From Prototheca cutis (Eukaryota > Chlorophyta > Trebouxiophyceae > Chlorellales > Chlorellaceae), in the NCBI GenBank assembly GCA_002897115.2, contig BCIH01000003.1:710502-774501 (forward strand): a stretch of DNA of 64,000 nt, in the 5' to 3' direction. The notes beneath the pieces are model-generated. The model had not been told where the DNA came from and did not search any database. It saw only the letters and a program-made list of their open reading frames with translations. Of this stretch, positions 41,039 to 52,689 are shown in pieces; position 1 is the stretch's first letter; the number at the start of each line of letters is the position of its first letter. The translations under genes were made by a program, and so were the position numbers.

Positions 41039-41408
41039 TTAGGGTCCCTTGTAGCGAAAATTTTTCCCCCTCAACTCTGTCAAGGAGATGCAATGACGAG
41101 GCAGCGAGCAAGAATGTGCGGGAAACGAAAGAGGTCGTTCAAGGAAAGTGAGTCGCATTGGGCCTTCGGCGTTTGCGGCCAAGCCAACGGCCCTGGCCGT
41201 GATGAGCAAGGTGCGCCAAAATGTTGATAGGAGGCGTCCCCGCAGGCGGGTATCCACGACATGCACAGTCAGACTTGGCATGCATCCATTGCGTGACCCT
41301 CGACACTTTTCAAAGTGTGGAAGTCGCCGCGGGCCCCAGCCCGGAGGCCGAAACCCGCGGCGATATGGCTCATGCCAAAGGAAAGAAGGTGTGCCAGGGG
41401 GCGAATGC
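41039..41408. other. Interval between PEX19 and the TnpB/Fanzor-like fragment
   Basis: 370 bp; PEX19 3' UTR on the left. No recognised gene. If the neighbouring fragment is part of a transposon, one end of the element could be here, but I see no obvious terminal repeat. Confidence 0.4.
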
Positions 41409-41636
41409 TCAGCCCTGCCCTGGCGTCTTGGGCGTCTCGAGCTTCTTGTCAAAAGGCAACGGCCTGACGTTGGTGTTGTTGACGACCGCGTACAACCCCA
41501 GGAAGCAGATGTTTGCGCCTGCGTTGTCGTCGCGGCGATGGATCACGCCGCATGCCGGGCACTGCAGGACAGAGTGGCTCCAGTTGGCGCTGGCGATGTG
41601 GACCAGGCACCCTTTGTGATGGCACTTGCAGCAAAT
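41409..41636 (-). pseudogene. C-terminal zinc-ribbon remnant resembling TnpB/Fanzor (OrfB-type) nuclease
   Basis: A 75-codon frame reads ICCKCHHKGC at its start, then LQCPACGVIHRRDDNAGANI, then ordinary sequence to a stop at 41409. Two CxxC pairs about 20 residues apart, followed by RDDNAGANI, match the zinc ribbon plus last RuvC motif (RDxNAAxNI, carrying the third catalytic Asp) of TnpB and of its eukaryotic relatives, the Fanzors. A CAG acceptor sits directly before the frame, so it could be a last exon. I could not find the other RuvC motifs upstream on this strand, where the assembly has many N. It is most likely a decayed copy, but an intron-split gene is possible. Confidence 0.45.
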
Positions 41637-41740
41637 CTGCGCAGTAGCGTGTTTGGTCCGGGGGGTTTGGGCGGCCCCCAGCCAGTTGACACCTCGCATG
41701 CAGCGTGCGCTCGTGCTTGTGAAAGCGCACTCTGCACATG

Positions 41741-41821
41741 NGCACCCACACATAAGCNCACCCGCCACCCACCCACACGCGCACGTCCACACNCNCNCGC
41801 CTACCCNCCACCANNCNACGG
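41741..41821. repeat. Low-quality CA-rich stretch with scattered N
   Basis: At least nine ambiguous bases lie in a CA/CNC-rich stretch. It disrupts any reading through this part of the putative Fanzor-like locus. Confidence 0.8.
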
Positions 41822-43022
41822 TGGCCGCAGATGTGCAACGGTGCCTCCGTGGATTTGCCGATCGGATGTTGCAGCTGTTGACAGACTGGCTATCAGGCGG
41901 CAGCAAAGCAGGGGGCCAGGACCAGCCCAGGGTCCTGCCCGGGGATCTGGGAGCTCGCCAGGAGTCTGGCGAGCGGTGCGAAAGTGCAGACCCTGCAGTA
42001 ACATGCCAAAGAACATGCCACGGATGGGACTGCGGCCACTGACGCAATGTAACGGTCGCCCTGTGGGCTCCACACGTCTCCCACTCACTCTGCAATGTGG
42101 AAATGGCTGGAGTTGTTGCACCCCAGGCTGCCCGTTGGCCTGGCCCGCAACCACCACATCCTGGTGGATTCCACATTTTCCAGCCTTGCTTTCTTTCTTG
42201 TCACGATTCGCCTTGCTAGTGACAAGTACCAACTTCTCGCCTTGCATGCATGGCCTGCAACTCCCGGCCTGGGACTCTTTCTCATCTCAGACAATGGTCC
42301 TTGTGTCGTTGCATGGCAGCACAGTGTTCCGTTCCGGGAAGTGGCGTAATGATCAAGGGTCTTTAAGACGGTGTTGGTGAAACCCCTTCAGTCGCGAATA
42401 CCAGGTGCTCTTTCCATCTCTCATCTTCTAAGATTTGTTGATATAAATAATTCTGGAAGAAAAAGGCGCGGCAAAGGCATTTCTCCGCTGTTCAGAGGTC
42501 CCGATCTTTGGGACGGCGCTCCGGGGTGCTTGGGGGGGCCCTGCGTACAGGCACGCCCACCTCCTTCTCAGAGGTGCCCGCAGACTGCGTCAGTGCTTTG
42601 GGATAAAATTTGTCGTGCATCGGGCGAGGTTGGTGGGCGTAGGAGGGCCCTGAAGACCATGTGTCAAGAATGCGCCCCTCCCTGATGGGCGCACCTGCGG
42701 CCACGTGCATCGTGGCCGCGCCAAGTCTTTCAAGCGAGAGAGCACCCACATTCAAAATTCCGGCTTCCTCAGTGCTCCCGCGGAGCAATAGGGTTGCCAC
42801 CCACTATTATTGGATTCGTGATCAGCACAAAACACATTGAGGACGGGGTGCGAAGTGCCAGTTGGGCTGCCATCGCCCCCCATGTTCGGACCCCCGTAGC
42901 CACGGCGGCAGGGGACGATCCATCGGGACAGCATTGCCCGACCCAACAGGCTCAAAGAAGCATCAGAGGCATCAAAACTTGTGGGCGGGCGGTGCGGCGG
43001 GCCACCGCCCTGGTGTGAGGCC
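41822..43022. other. Gene-poor interval upstream of the CXC gene
   Basis: About 1.2 kb without recognised coding sequence on either strand. It would contain the upstream part of the TnpB/Fanzor-like locus (minus) and the promoter of the CXC gene (plus). A lower-GC patch occurs at 42360-42480. Confidence 0.4.
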
Positions 43023-46000
43023 ATGAGTCACGCGACGGAGGCAGACCCCATGAGGACGCCGGAGCAGCGCCGCCGAGCCAGGCACATTAATGCGGAGGTA
43101 TGCATCAACATGATGGTGTAGATTGTTGGTCATGAGACCCATGACGAATGCCAGGGTCGAGGTCTCGACGGTGGCTCCTCCCCCCTCCCCCTCCCCTTCA
43201 GGTTCACGCCTCGCCGTACACCAGCTTTGTCAAGGGGCTGCCGGACATTCCATCCCCGCCCAGGAGCAGCTTCACTGGCAGTTTTGGAGCGTATCCACCG
43301 CTGGCTAGCCCAGGACAGGCCGGATTCGGCTTCTCGACCCGCCTCCCGCCTTCGTGAGTGGAGCCCGGGTTGGGCTCCGGTGTTTGGCCTGGGTCCAGTG
43401 TGCGTTTTGAAAGGGCCTCGCGCCCGTCCGCGCCCATGCCGACTGAGCCCAGTGCAGTAGCAGGGGCAATGGCCCTTTCCTGTATTTGATTTCTCTCGCC
43501 CAACTGTTCATGTGGCTTTGGGTGTCCGTGCCCGCAGGAACTGCGACGAGTCCGTCAGCTATGTCGGCGACTCAGCGACCAAGTTTGGTGCGTGCGCTGC
43601 TGGTTTGGGCTGTGGTGCTCGCAATTTGGATCGAACAGGGCATGAATGGCCGAGGGGGGCTGTCCATGTTGAGAGAGTGCTTCCCTGCGGCTGGTGCCAG
43701 GAGAAAGGCTGTGCTGGCTCCGTAGGCATGTCCGGATCATGTGCAGCAATTGCTCACGCTCACCGACCCCCGACCCACTGATGCAGATTTCGGCGCCCTG
43801 GCAACGCCACAAAAGGGTCACCCGCAGGACGGCCGGACAGCCTTTTCTCCGCAGCTCCTCCAGGTACAGTGCACATGTGACACTGACTGTGTGGGGGTTG
43901 GATGGAGGCATCGGTGTCGGGCTGAGTGGCCTTGCATCCTGTCAGTTGAGGAGCTTCCGTGTTTCATCGTGTCGGACTGGAGCCCTTCCAGTCTCTGTGT
44001 GTATGCTCTTGCTCCGCGCAGTGGCCGGTGCCTGCATGCAACTCCATGCATTTGCCTCTCCACGCCACGTGCAGTCACCGTTGCCGCTGTTCCAGCACTC
44101 CCCAGCCCGGCAGCAGCCGTCATCCGGTCCCCGACGCATGCTGCTTTCCAGCCCTGGCATCGCGGTCGAAGACTGCTCGCAGCAGGGCGAGAGCGGCGCG
44201 CCGCTCTCTGGCCCGCGTGGCAGTGGCTTTGCGGAGCTGTTTGCCAGTCCGCGCCAGGGCGGCGGCCGCCGCGAGAGCAACGCCAGCGACGGCAGCTGGA
44301 CCGTGCTGCTTGGCTCCCAGGGCCGGGGAGGAGACTCAGGACTCACAGACCAGGGGCCCCGTGCTGTCAGGGCCTCGGTGGGAGGAGGCGCCATGGGGTC
44401 CGCTGCGGTGGGGCAAGCAACTTCGACCCCGGGAGTCCGCGGCGGCGAGCCCGGGGGCCGGTCACAGGCGGGCATGCGCGGTGCGGGTCCCTCAGGCAAC
44501 AATGGTCATGCGGGCCACGCTGCATCTGCCATGGACCTGGGCTCCGGCTTGGAGCGCCTGCAGGCCCTCGAACCACGCGGCATTGTTCCGGTGCAGAGCT
44601 CGGGTGCCTCGGACCCTTCATCCGCTGCACACGGTCTGCCCATGGACGCTGACCAACATGGCAGCAGGGGGCTGCCTGGCGTTGCCGGGCCCGACGACAC
44701 ATCCAAGTCCGACTCCCCCGTGGCGACGGGCTTGGCGCCAGAATCCGGCTTCTCCACACCGCAGCGGCCACGTGCCGGCCGCACCCGCACCACGCCTGGT
44801 AATGACGACGGTTCTGCCGATGGTGACCCATCGTCGACGCCGCGGCGCGTGGCCGCGCCGCTGGGCCCGGCGTCCTCTCCCGTGTTCTTGATCCCGGAAC
44901 TGCGAGGGGATGTGGGCGCCGTGCCGCTGCAAGGTCTGGACGAAAGCACCAACCGTCTTTTCACGGCAGCTTCCCCGCAGGTTCTCAAGCCCGACATCCT
45001 TGACTCGCCTGCGGTCCTGCGTGAGTCGCGCCGCGCGATCGCCGTGGCCATGGAGCGCAGCTCGGCTGCGGTCGCGGCTGCGGCAGCCGCGACCTGTTCG
45101 CCGGTCCGTGCGCCGAGCATCGGGCTCACAAGCAGCATCGGCGGGAGCCGGGGACCGTCGCCGGCGCTGGATGCCGCGCTCGCGCGGTCCCGGCCGCCGG
45201 ACGATGGAATGGCAGCAGTCAATCCTGCACTGCCGCAGCGTGCACAGCGCACGGCTGCAGCGGGCGTGCTGGCCGTCACGCGGGCCATCGCGGCGGCCGA
45301 AGTCGCAGCAGCGCCGCGGCGCGTCCACAGCGCGGCTCGCAGCACGGCCTCCGAGGCCGGCAGCGACGGCGGCATTGGCGGCGGTGAGATCGACGCGACG
45401 ACGGCGCTGTTCCCTTTTGTGCCTCCAACGGCGCCCGGTCCGCGCAAGTGCAACTGCAAAAAGTCAAAGTGCCTGAAGCTGTACTGCGACTGCTTCGCGG
45501 CGGGCGGGTACTGCGGGCCGGCCTGCACCTGCGCGGCGTGCGCCAACCGCGAGCAGAATGCAGCGGCGGTGCAGATCCAGCGCGAGGCCATCATGCAGCG
45601 CACGCCGCACGCCTTTGACCGCAAGATTGCCGCCTCGGGGTCCGGGGGTGCAGGCCAGCACCGCCGTGGCTGCAACTGCAAAAAGTCGGCGTGCATGAAG
45701 AAGTACTGCGAATGCTTCCAGGCTGGGATCCCCTGCGGCGAGGCGTGCAAGTGCGAGGGCTGCATGAACACCACCGCCGCAACAGCAGCTGCAGGAGGGG
45801 CCGCCCTCGCTGCACGCCGCGGCGCGCCCCGTGACCCCGCCGTGCTCAAGCGCACGAAGTCTTCTTCTGGCGGTGCGGGCCCGCCTCACGACGGCATGCA
45901 GGCATCTGGCGCTGCACGCCCAGGCACACGCGGCGGCGGCCGGGCAGCTGCGGCCCGTCATTCTCTGGACCCCTCCACTGGCGGGCTGACCGGCGCGACG

Positions 46001-46819
46001 GCCAGCAGCAGTCGCTCATCGACCCTGGCCAGCAGCGAGGACGGGGCCAACGGCCTTGGGTCAACGGCGCAGGGCCCGACGGGCCTGGCCCGGCTGATGC
46101 CGTTTGACCCCGAGGCTCGGGACGCGGTGGGTCTGGGTGCCATCCCGCAGCTCCCCGCCTCGGGACCGCTGTTCATCATGCCGTGGCATCTCTCCGCCTG
46201 CGGGTCGGGAGGGCCGGTGGATGCCGGGCAGCGCCCAGCCGGCATGTCCATCGATCCGGTGTGTGAAGTTTGGGGCCATCAATGTTTTTTTGTCTTTTCC
46301 CTGGTTTTTCTCGAAGGTTGTAGTCAGTGCTCCTGGTGCCTCGCCAGACAATGCACCCAACCGTCACTGTGTGTGTGTGTGGGTGCACGGAATGCACACT
46401 CTCAAAAATAACTCAACTGACACTAACAGACAACCAAAGCATGGCCCTTGCAGATATCGCTGCCGATGCTGTGGCCGGGGACACAGGCGCCGCTGCAGTT
46501 TGCGCACTATGCCACGGCCGCCACGTTCTCACGGCACCTGGCGGTGGCCTCCGGCACGCCGGGTCAACTGGTCGATCCGGGTCCGGACAACATGGAATCC
46601 GAGACACCACTGATCCACAGTCTGGGCCGTGGATTGGGCGATGCATACCAGCAATCCGACGGTGCACCCAGCGAGACCCCTGTGACCGGCATCCTTCCAG
46701 CGCCGGAGATGGCCCAGTCTGGCGACTTCTTGCCGGAGACCACGGAACGGTCCTTCACGTTTCCCGTGAAGTCCAATTCCCTGGCCAACGGCAGGATGTC
46801 CTTGCCTCGCAATGCATGA
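43023..46819 (+). CDS. TSO1/LIN54-like CXC (CRC-domain) transcription factor
   Basis: CRC-domain proteins (TSO1/TCX in plants, LIN54 and tesmin in animals) bind CHR-like promoter elements and act in cell-cycle gene control. Exons: 43023-43097, 43202-43353, 43538-43587, 43787-43863, 44075-46258 and 46454-46819 (967 aa). Two cysteine-rich CXC repeats lie near residues 575-611 (KCNCKKSKCLKLYCDCF) and 649-685 (GCNCKKSACMKKYCECF), separated by a short linker with the conserved RxxAFDRKI-like segment (HAFDRKIAA). The rest is low-complexity Ala/Gly/Ser/Pro sequence, as is common in the family. The N terminus (MSHATEADPMRTPEQRRRAR) and VHASPYTSFVKGLPDIPSP resemble the conserved N-terminal box of plant TCX proteins. 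Confidence 0.93.
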
Positions 46820-47370
46820 GGCTGTCCAGTGTGTGCTTTTTTTTNGGGGGGGGGGGGGGGTCCCTGCAACTACGGGATGGAAGGGCCCCCTTTCATGCCG
46901 CTCCGGCTGTGTGGGCGGTACCTGCCGAGGGGTGATGTCCTGATCACCGGGTGCACCCCTTGGGGAAGGAAAAGTGAACCCTGCCTGCTGACCCTAGCAC
47001 CCCAGAGGAAATTGCCTCACCGATTCTTTTCCGTGTGCGCCGCGCTCATGCGGCCTGCATCCCTCTGCCATACCTGGTATGGTGCGTCATGTCGAGTGGC
47101 GCCGTCTTCTAGCCATCGTGAGCTTGATGTGTCTCTGTGCTGTATCACTGACTTGGGGCGTAAGTGGGCCCTTGAGACTATTTGTCAAAAATGGGGGTGT
47201 GCCAACCCTACCCCCGAGTCGAGTCGGTATCTCTCTCGCAGTAATACTACTGAAAAGATTTGCAATCGCACTGCATCCGCACGCCGATCGAAACACATCG
47301 TTTTCGAGCAGTGTATGGTCTCGCGAAAGCGCAGCAGACTCTTTGTCGCGGCTTAGAAGAGCTGGGGCCC
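46820..47370. other. Intergenic region CXC gene / MED10
   Basis: 551 bp with a T8-N-G tract at 46837-46860 and no recognised gene. It holds the MED10 promoter. Confidence 0.45.
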
Positions 47371-48228
47371 ATGGCCAGGGAGGTGAAAGCCAGCATCGAC
47401 GCGACGCTGCTGAAGGTGCGCTGGTGCGTCTGGGCGCCGTCTGCGCTTGTAAAACGAGGTACACGGATCTCCATCTGCGTTCTTACATCCCCACATGGCG
47501 ACAGATCGCGGAAATCACGGCGAGTGTGGAAGACTACAAGGGTGACCCTGGCCTCCTGCCCCAGAAACTGTGCGACCGAGCGTTTGCCGGGGGTTGAAGG
47601 CCATTTGCACACTGTGCATCCGCAAGGGAATGCATGTGAACTGCTACCACGGGATCTGTCATGCCAGCTGGAACGTTCCTGCGCTGCAGGGAGGAGTACC
47701 TGCAGGCGCTGCAGGCGCTCCAGGATCAAAGAGACAAGCTGCTGGCACAGGATGGCACGCCCATCGAGGTCGCGGAAGACATGATTCGGTGCGGCTGGTG
47801 TTGATGACATGACGGGCTCCTGGATGGAAGGGGCAGGAGGCCACGCGGGCGCTCCTGTGCCGAATTCTTGCTGGCTGGAGACGGGACCCCAGACGAAGCT
47901 TTCTCCCCTCCCCACGGTCATGTGCAGGTACATTGATGAGGGCGACAACCCAGACCGGTTCACCGACGACGTTTTTCGCAGCAGCCTGATCGCCAACCAG
48001 GCTAGCAAGGGCAAAGTGCAAGCGATTGGGTACGTGTGGGGTCACACCTCAAGCTGGGCTGGCTGCGGTGATGCCGAATCAACCAGACGGCCCTCCTGAA
48101 CAAGGCAGACAGAGAACTAATCTCCCCGCGCTGCATGTAGGCAACTCCGCAAGGCACTGGATGCGAAACTTGCGGAGGCGTTCCCGGAGGAGAGCGCACG
48201 CTATGATGCTCTGCGTAGGCCAGAGTGA
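47371..48228 (+). CDS. MED10: Mediator complex subunit 10
   Basis: MED10 is a middle-module subunit of Mediator, linking transcription factors to RNA polymerase II. Exons: 47371-47415, 47505-47541, 47668-47788, 47928-48029 and 48141-48228 (130 aa, close to animal MED10). Diagnostic sequence is in exons 3-5: GTPIEVAEDMIRYIDEGDNP, then FTDDVFRSSLIANQASKGKV, then LRKALDAKLAEAFPEESARY. These match the MED10 blocks around YID.G.NP and ELxxxFPE. Exons 1-2 (MAREVKASIDATLLK, IAEITASVEDYK) are short and less certain; the acceptor of exon 3 was chosen because it keeps the frame. The stop is TGA at 48226. Confidence 0.88.
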
Positions 48229-48552
48229 GCAACCCATGCAGCCATGCGTCAGTGCGATCTGACTGCCAGTGGGCCCAGATGTGAAACAAAAGTGCGTTGC
48301 AAAGTTTCCTTGAGTTTGTGTGCGCGTTTTATTTGGATGCTTGGTCGATTGTGACCGATCGGCAGTGAAAACTCCCGGGGAAGTGCTTGCAAATTGGGGA
48401 ACTGCAGCTGCGTCACGCTTTCCAGCTGAATATCATCCTCGGGCGGTCGGCTCTGTGCCCGCTCCTGATCGGACGTCCCCAGCACATGCAGCAACCCATA
48501 CCTCTGATCTGTACGAGCAAGTTTTTTTGCAAGCAGCTTTGCATTTGACGAT
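48229..48552. other. Intergenic region MED10 / reticulon
   Basis: 324 bp between same-strand genes. No gene seen; the reticulon promoter is expected here. Confidence 0.45.
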
Positions 48553-49724
48553 ATGGCGACCAAAGCACCGACGACTGCTGCCTCGGCAGCTCCCGAGGAG
48601 GAACCCTTCCGCCTGCCTATCAAGAACCAGCGAGGTCGGTACAGGAGGCCATGCTGCCGCCAGATATCCTCTCCAATGTGCTTTATGGGATTTGAAGGTG
48701 ATGAAATCGGGGAGATCGGAGCGTTCCATGCCCCTGTCCTTTCGTGCAGTGAACGACCTGCTGCTGTGGCGCGAGCCTCTCAAGTCCGGCGGGGTCTTCC
48801 TGGCGCTCTCGGTTATCTACTATGTGGTGGCCTTCGTCAAGTACAACCCCATCGTGGTCCTGGCCAACACGCTGATAGTCGTGATTGTCTCCAGCTTCCT
48901 CTGGAACTCCTATGCCGCTTTCGCGAAGAAGTGAGTCGTGATGATGGGAAGGGGTCAAATTGGGGGGAGGGATGGTGGGTCGAGGTGGGTGAAGCTTCAA
49001 CCTACCCTTGCGGCGGGCTCTTTCCTCGTTGCCGGGATGGCATGAACGGATGTGCACCCAGTGCAGTCTCGGGGCCACAGACTTGCAGTGCATGGCTGCT
49101 TCGGGCGTGCCCGGTGGTCCGCTGGGACACTGGGTGCCCGCGCAGTTTTGTCCAGAAGAGCTTGTGCCGCGCCTCGTCGTGTGGCAATGCCACCAGCTGC
49201 TGTGCGACAAACTATCCCGTTATCTTCATGACAACAGGGATGATAGTACGGACAAGCACAAAAATAGCAAACCCCTGAAAACCCCAAATCCTCGCTGCAG
49301 GGAGCCGATGCCAGTGCCAAAGATGCTGAGGCAGGGTGTGACAGAGGAGGAGGCCAAGGCAGCTGCCGAGAAGGCGACGGTGTACGTGAACAAGGTCCTG
49401 GCCTTCCTCAAGCGCCTGTTCCTGGCCAGCGACCCCATGGCGACGGCTCAGACGGCTGGTGTGCTGTACAGCGTTGCCCGCGTGGCGGCTGTGGTGACGC
49501 CGCTGACCCTGGCCTACATCTTTGTTGCGCTGGCGTTTACGCTGCCCAAGATTTACGAGCTGCGCCGGCACCAGATTGACCAGATTGTGGCCACCGCCCG
49601 CGTCCAGGCCACCAAGTTTTACGACCAGTACCTCCGCCGGTTTGTCAACCAGATCCCCCGTGCCCAGACCGCCGCGGCCGCCATCGAGGAGATCGAGAAG
49701 GAGATCGAGAAGAAGGTGGAGTGA
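48553..49724 (+). CDS. Reticulon-like ER-shaping membrane protein
   Basis: Reticulons curve ER tubules through hydrophobic hairpins. Exons: 48553-48634, 48750-48930 and 49301-49724 (228 aa). The reticulon homology domain starts at VNDLLLWREPLKSGGVFLAL, the plant RTNLB signature. The first hairpin is FLALSVIYYVVAF plus IVVLANTLIVVIVSSFLW. A ~65-residue loop follows, and then the second hairpin (VLYSVARVAAVVTPLTLAYI, FVALAFTLPKIYELRRHQID). The C-terminal tail is amphipathic and charged (IEEIEKEIEKKVE). The N-terminal tail of about 27 residues is short and Ala/Pro/Glu-rich. Single transcripts end at TGA 49722. Confidence 0.93.
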
Positions 49725-50381
49725 GCGCACAAGCGAGCGCTCAGCGGTGGGATGCATGAGTTGTGTCGGTGTTTTCCGGGGTGGCGGAGCCGCGAGGCGT
49801 GTGTGCGTGATGGCATGAATGCACCGCGCCCGCCGCCGTCGACAGCACAGGCACCCGACTGCCCAGACTCAGTAGTCACCCCCAAGCTGCTTTTTATTCG
49901 CCCTGCCAGACCGGATGGTGCGCCGATCGTCAACCGCACCCTGTAACTGATCCATCGCGTATCTCGTCCGGGCGCGGCAGCAGGCCTGCTGTCGCGCCCT
50001 GGGCTGCAAGTTGTCTGCCCCACGGGCCGCGCTTCATTGGCCCTGCACTGACCGTGGTGATGCAATCGACACTGTGTGTGTGTGTGCCCAAATGACTCTT
50101 GCCACTGATAGACTGTTGTAGCTCAGTTATTGTCCCCCTTTTTGGTAGGGTCTTTTTGGTGCAGGTGGGTGGGCAGAGCTGCCGGGCAACGGAAGGCGGT
50201 GGTCGTGCAGGGACGGAACATTGCCACAGAGATGTGCCTTACAAGCACAGGCACTCTGGGACCCTTGATGTGCAGCCCAGAACCAAACATCGTCATCATC
50301 ATCTATGCCTTGTAGTGGACAACAGTCAAAACTTTGGGACCCAGATCCGCAGGGCAGGGGCCTCGCCCCAGCACCAGCTAT
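49725..50381. other. Convergent 3' region reticulon / YhhN
   Basis: 657 bp between two stop codons. No recognised gene. Confidence 0.5.
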
Positions 50382-51050
50382 TCATGCCACTGCGGCGGTG
50401 GCGAGGAGGAGCTGGCCCACGTAGTACAGGGGCAGACCCAGCGCCTGGTTGATCAACGCTGCCACCACAAATCGTTCCCTCGCGACACAGAGATCTGACA
50501 CGAAGAAGAGCACCGCTCCGGCGAGCAGCACCCACGGGCGCTTTGCCGCGTGCGTCGCGCCAACGGCGGCCACGACCATGGCAGTGATGACGAGCATGTA
50601 CGCGGCCACGGGGCCCACCATATCTGGAGGAAGGTGCGGCGCCAGCCAGTGCCATGCGCCTCCTGCAGCTACGGCTGCCAGGCCTGCTGCCGGCACTGCG
50701 CGCTTTGTGCTGCGGCCCAGGCCGGCAAAGCCCAGTGCGTAGCAGAGGTGGCCAGCCAAGAACGACACGAGGCCGGCCAGGAACGGGCCGGGTGCGCCCG
50801 TGATCAGCAGCACGTCTCCCAGCGCCGACAGGAGCTGGGCCACCAGGGTCCATGCTGCCAGCATGGCGCCTGGCTTGCCCCGGGTCCTCCCACCATATGC
50901 GGCCCAGCTCACCAGCAAAAAGCCCAGGGAGGCCAAGGGCTTTGTCAGACCCACACCCTTCCGGTCCGGTCGCGACTCGCAGACAACCAGGGCCGCGCAT
51001 GAGGCCAGGGTCAGGGTCCAGCCCCCTCGTACAAGCCGCGGCACGCCCAT
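50382..51050 (-). CDS. YhhN/TMEM86-family membrane protein (lysoplasmalogenase-like)
   Basis: An intronless 222-aa frame starts at ATG 51050. It is hydrophobic throughout, with about seven to eight predicted membrane segments, for example LTLASCAALVVCESR at the N terminus and LAGLVSFLAGHLCYALGFAG in the middle. Family landmarks are KPLASLGFLLVSW, LLSALGDVLLI, FLAGHLCYALGF, the SDLCVAR motif and PLYYVGQLLLA at the C terminus. Conserved Asp residues in GDVLL and SDLCV are the proposed catalytic residues of animal TMEM86 lysoplasmalogenases, which cleave vinyl-ether lysolipids. Algal substrates are unknown. It is one of two intron-free frames in a window of multi-exon genes. Confidence 0.9.
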   Translation of the reverse strand: MGVPRLVRGGWTLTLASCAALVVCESRPDRKGVGLTKPLASLGFLLVSWAAYGGRTRGKPGAMLAAWTLVAQLLSALGDVLLITGAPGPFLAGLVSFLAGHLCYALGFAGLGRSTKRAVPAAGLAAVAAGGAWHWLAPHLPPDMVGPVAAYMLVITAMVVAAVGATHAAKRPWVLLAGAVLFFVSDLCVARERFVVAALINQALGLPLYYVGQLLLATAAVA

Positions 51051-51364
51051 GGGGGGCCCCGCTAGCCGGCCGGACGAGATGCTCGTTCCAGGCTCGCTGC
51101 CTGCACCATGAGTGGGCGAATTTCAGTTTTATTCGAGGGAGTCCATGCGCGCCACGCAGTGCCCTGCAGCCGCGCGGCAGCATCGGAACCTTCGGATCTC
51201 GACCCACAGTCACCTCCTCCCGACACAGTACGCCAATGCCCAGCTCTCACGCGATCACCGCCCAGTCTGTGCGCCAATCGTACAAACCACATGAAAATTG
51301 TAATCTAAACAGTTATCACTGCCACTTTGCATACCTGCTTGGTGGACATGGCTCCATGTCCCCG
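51051..51364. other. Upstream region of YhhN gene / SEN2 3' region
   Basis: 314 bp between the YhhN start and the SEN2 stop, both on the minus strand. No gene seen. Confidence 0.45.
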
Positions 51365-52689
51365 TCACGTCACGGGCCGGTGGGACTCTGGCACCCAGCG
51401 CTTCACCATGCGCTCCTGCACCGAGAACCTGGACAGGCAGCGCCATGACGACACGTCCAGCGCACCATTACACTGGACAAACAGCAGAATCAGCTTCTTG
51501 GACACCTGCACAGGGATGCGGTCAACATGATGAAGGGAGGAGAGGGTGTTCTTTGTCAACTGGAGGGTTCATAAGGCATGGGCTGACTGCATGGCCACGG
51601 TCGTTCCAGTGGTGCCAGCAGCAACAGGGGCACGTGCAGGTCCACCATGAACCCGCACGCCCATACACACGCACACATACCGACCTGGCCAGAGAGACGG
51701 TTGGCGATTTGGAGGTCGTGCCATCCCAGCCCGTGCACGCGCTCCTCATACAGAGGCAGCACGATCACGGCGTAGTCGGAGTGGGACAGCGCCGGGTGCT
51801 TCTGGTAGAGCACAAAGTCCACGCCGTACTGCAGGCCGGTGCGTGGAATCCAGCCCTTGCCCCGGAAATGAGAATAAGCCATGTACAGCGGCAGAAAATC
51901 GGCCCGAGCCGCCATGCAGGCCCGCCACAGCGCCTGTCATTTTGTTTCGGGGCAGAATTCGGTTGAGCAGGTGGGGTTTGAGGGGGGGAGGGGGCCGTTT
52001 ACAGAAGGGTGCAAAGAGGGAGTTGTGTCAACTTGCCACCACGCTGCATGCATTTGAGCACACCTTGCACCCCCCGTAATTTGCCCCTAAGAAATCAAAT
52101 CGAGCAGGGAGGGGGGACGAGACAGGACCAGCAGCATTCACTGTCCAGCCGACGCACGTCCGAGTCGAGCAGGTCCGCGCCGTCGCCTGTGACATCGACA
52201 GTGTAAACCTGTAGCACCCCTAGGGCATGGGACATGAAGAAGGCTTCGTCCAAGGCCAGGCGGACGGCCTTGGCGCCGCGGCAGCGGGCATCGCCCAGTC
52301 GGCGCTGGACAGAGGCAGCTGTCCCGGCGCCGCCGTCCAGATTGCCAAAGCACAGGGTGTCCAGTTTGAAGACAGTGTCGTGATCAAGTGCCAGCCAGAC
52401 CGCAGCGTCACGCATCAGACCATGCAGCTCACCCAGGCTCCCAATGACCTGTGGCGTCGTTGGAACGGGGGGCACATGGACCACTCTGTGTGCAGGGAGG
52501 GTTCATGGGGAACCGCTCCCAGTGTCCCAGGCCGCCATGTGGCCACCGTCTTCTGCAAGCCACGCAATCTCATGCCACCAGGCAAACGCGCCATGCTCCG
52601 GGCGGAAGCCCCACCTCGAGGTGGTTGGTGTTCAGCTTGGGGCCTCTCCACCGCTTGCCCTTCTGCTGCTTGGGGGCGATCTCCGCCAT
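51365..52689 (-). CDS. SEN2: tRNA-splicing endonuclease catalytic subunit SEN2
   Basis: SEN2 cleaves the 5' splice site of intron-containing pre-tRNAs within the SEN complex. Exons: 52615-52689, 52158-52448, 51685-51933 and 51365-51505, all phase 0 (251 aa, short compared with animal SEN2). Exon 2 ends with DEAFFMSHALGVLQVYTVD, typical of the N-terminal endonuclease fold. The catalytic domain is in exon 3: YMAYSHFRGKGWIPRTGLQ, then YGVDFVLYQKHPALSHSDYA, which contain the Tyr and His of the catalytic triad. Exon 4 adds SKKLILLFVQ, carrying the Lys. The protein ends VKRWVPESHRPVT, like the WV.S/R end of human SEN2. The first exon (MAEIAPKQQKGKRWRGPKLN) fits the family start, since HLE joins in frame to VIGSLGEL. 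Confidence 0.92.

Noticed and set aside
41148..42380. 410-codon plus-strand ORF opposite the zinc-ribbon frame
   Set aside because: It is the antisense shadow of the zinc-ribbon frame and runs through N-rich repeats.
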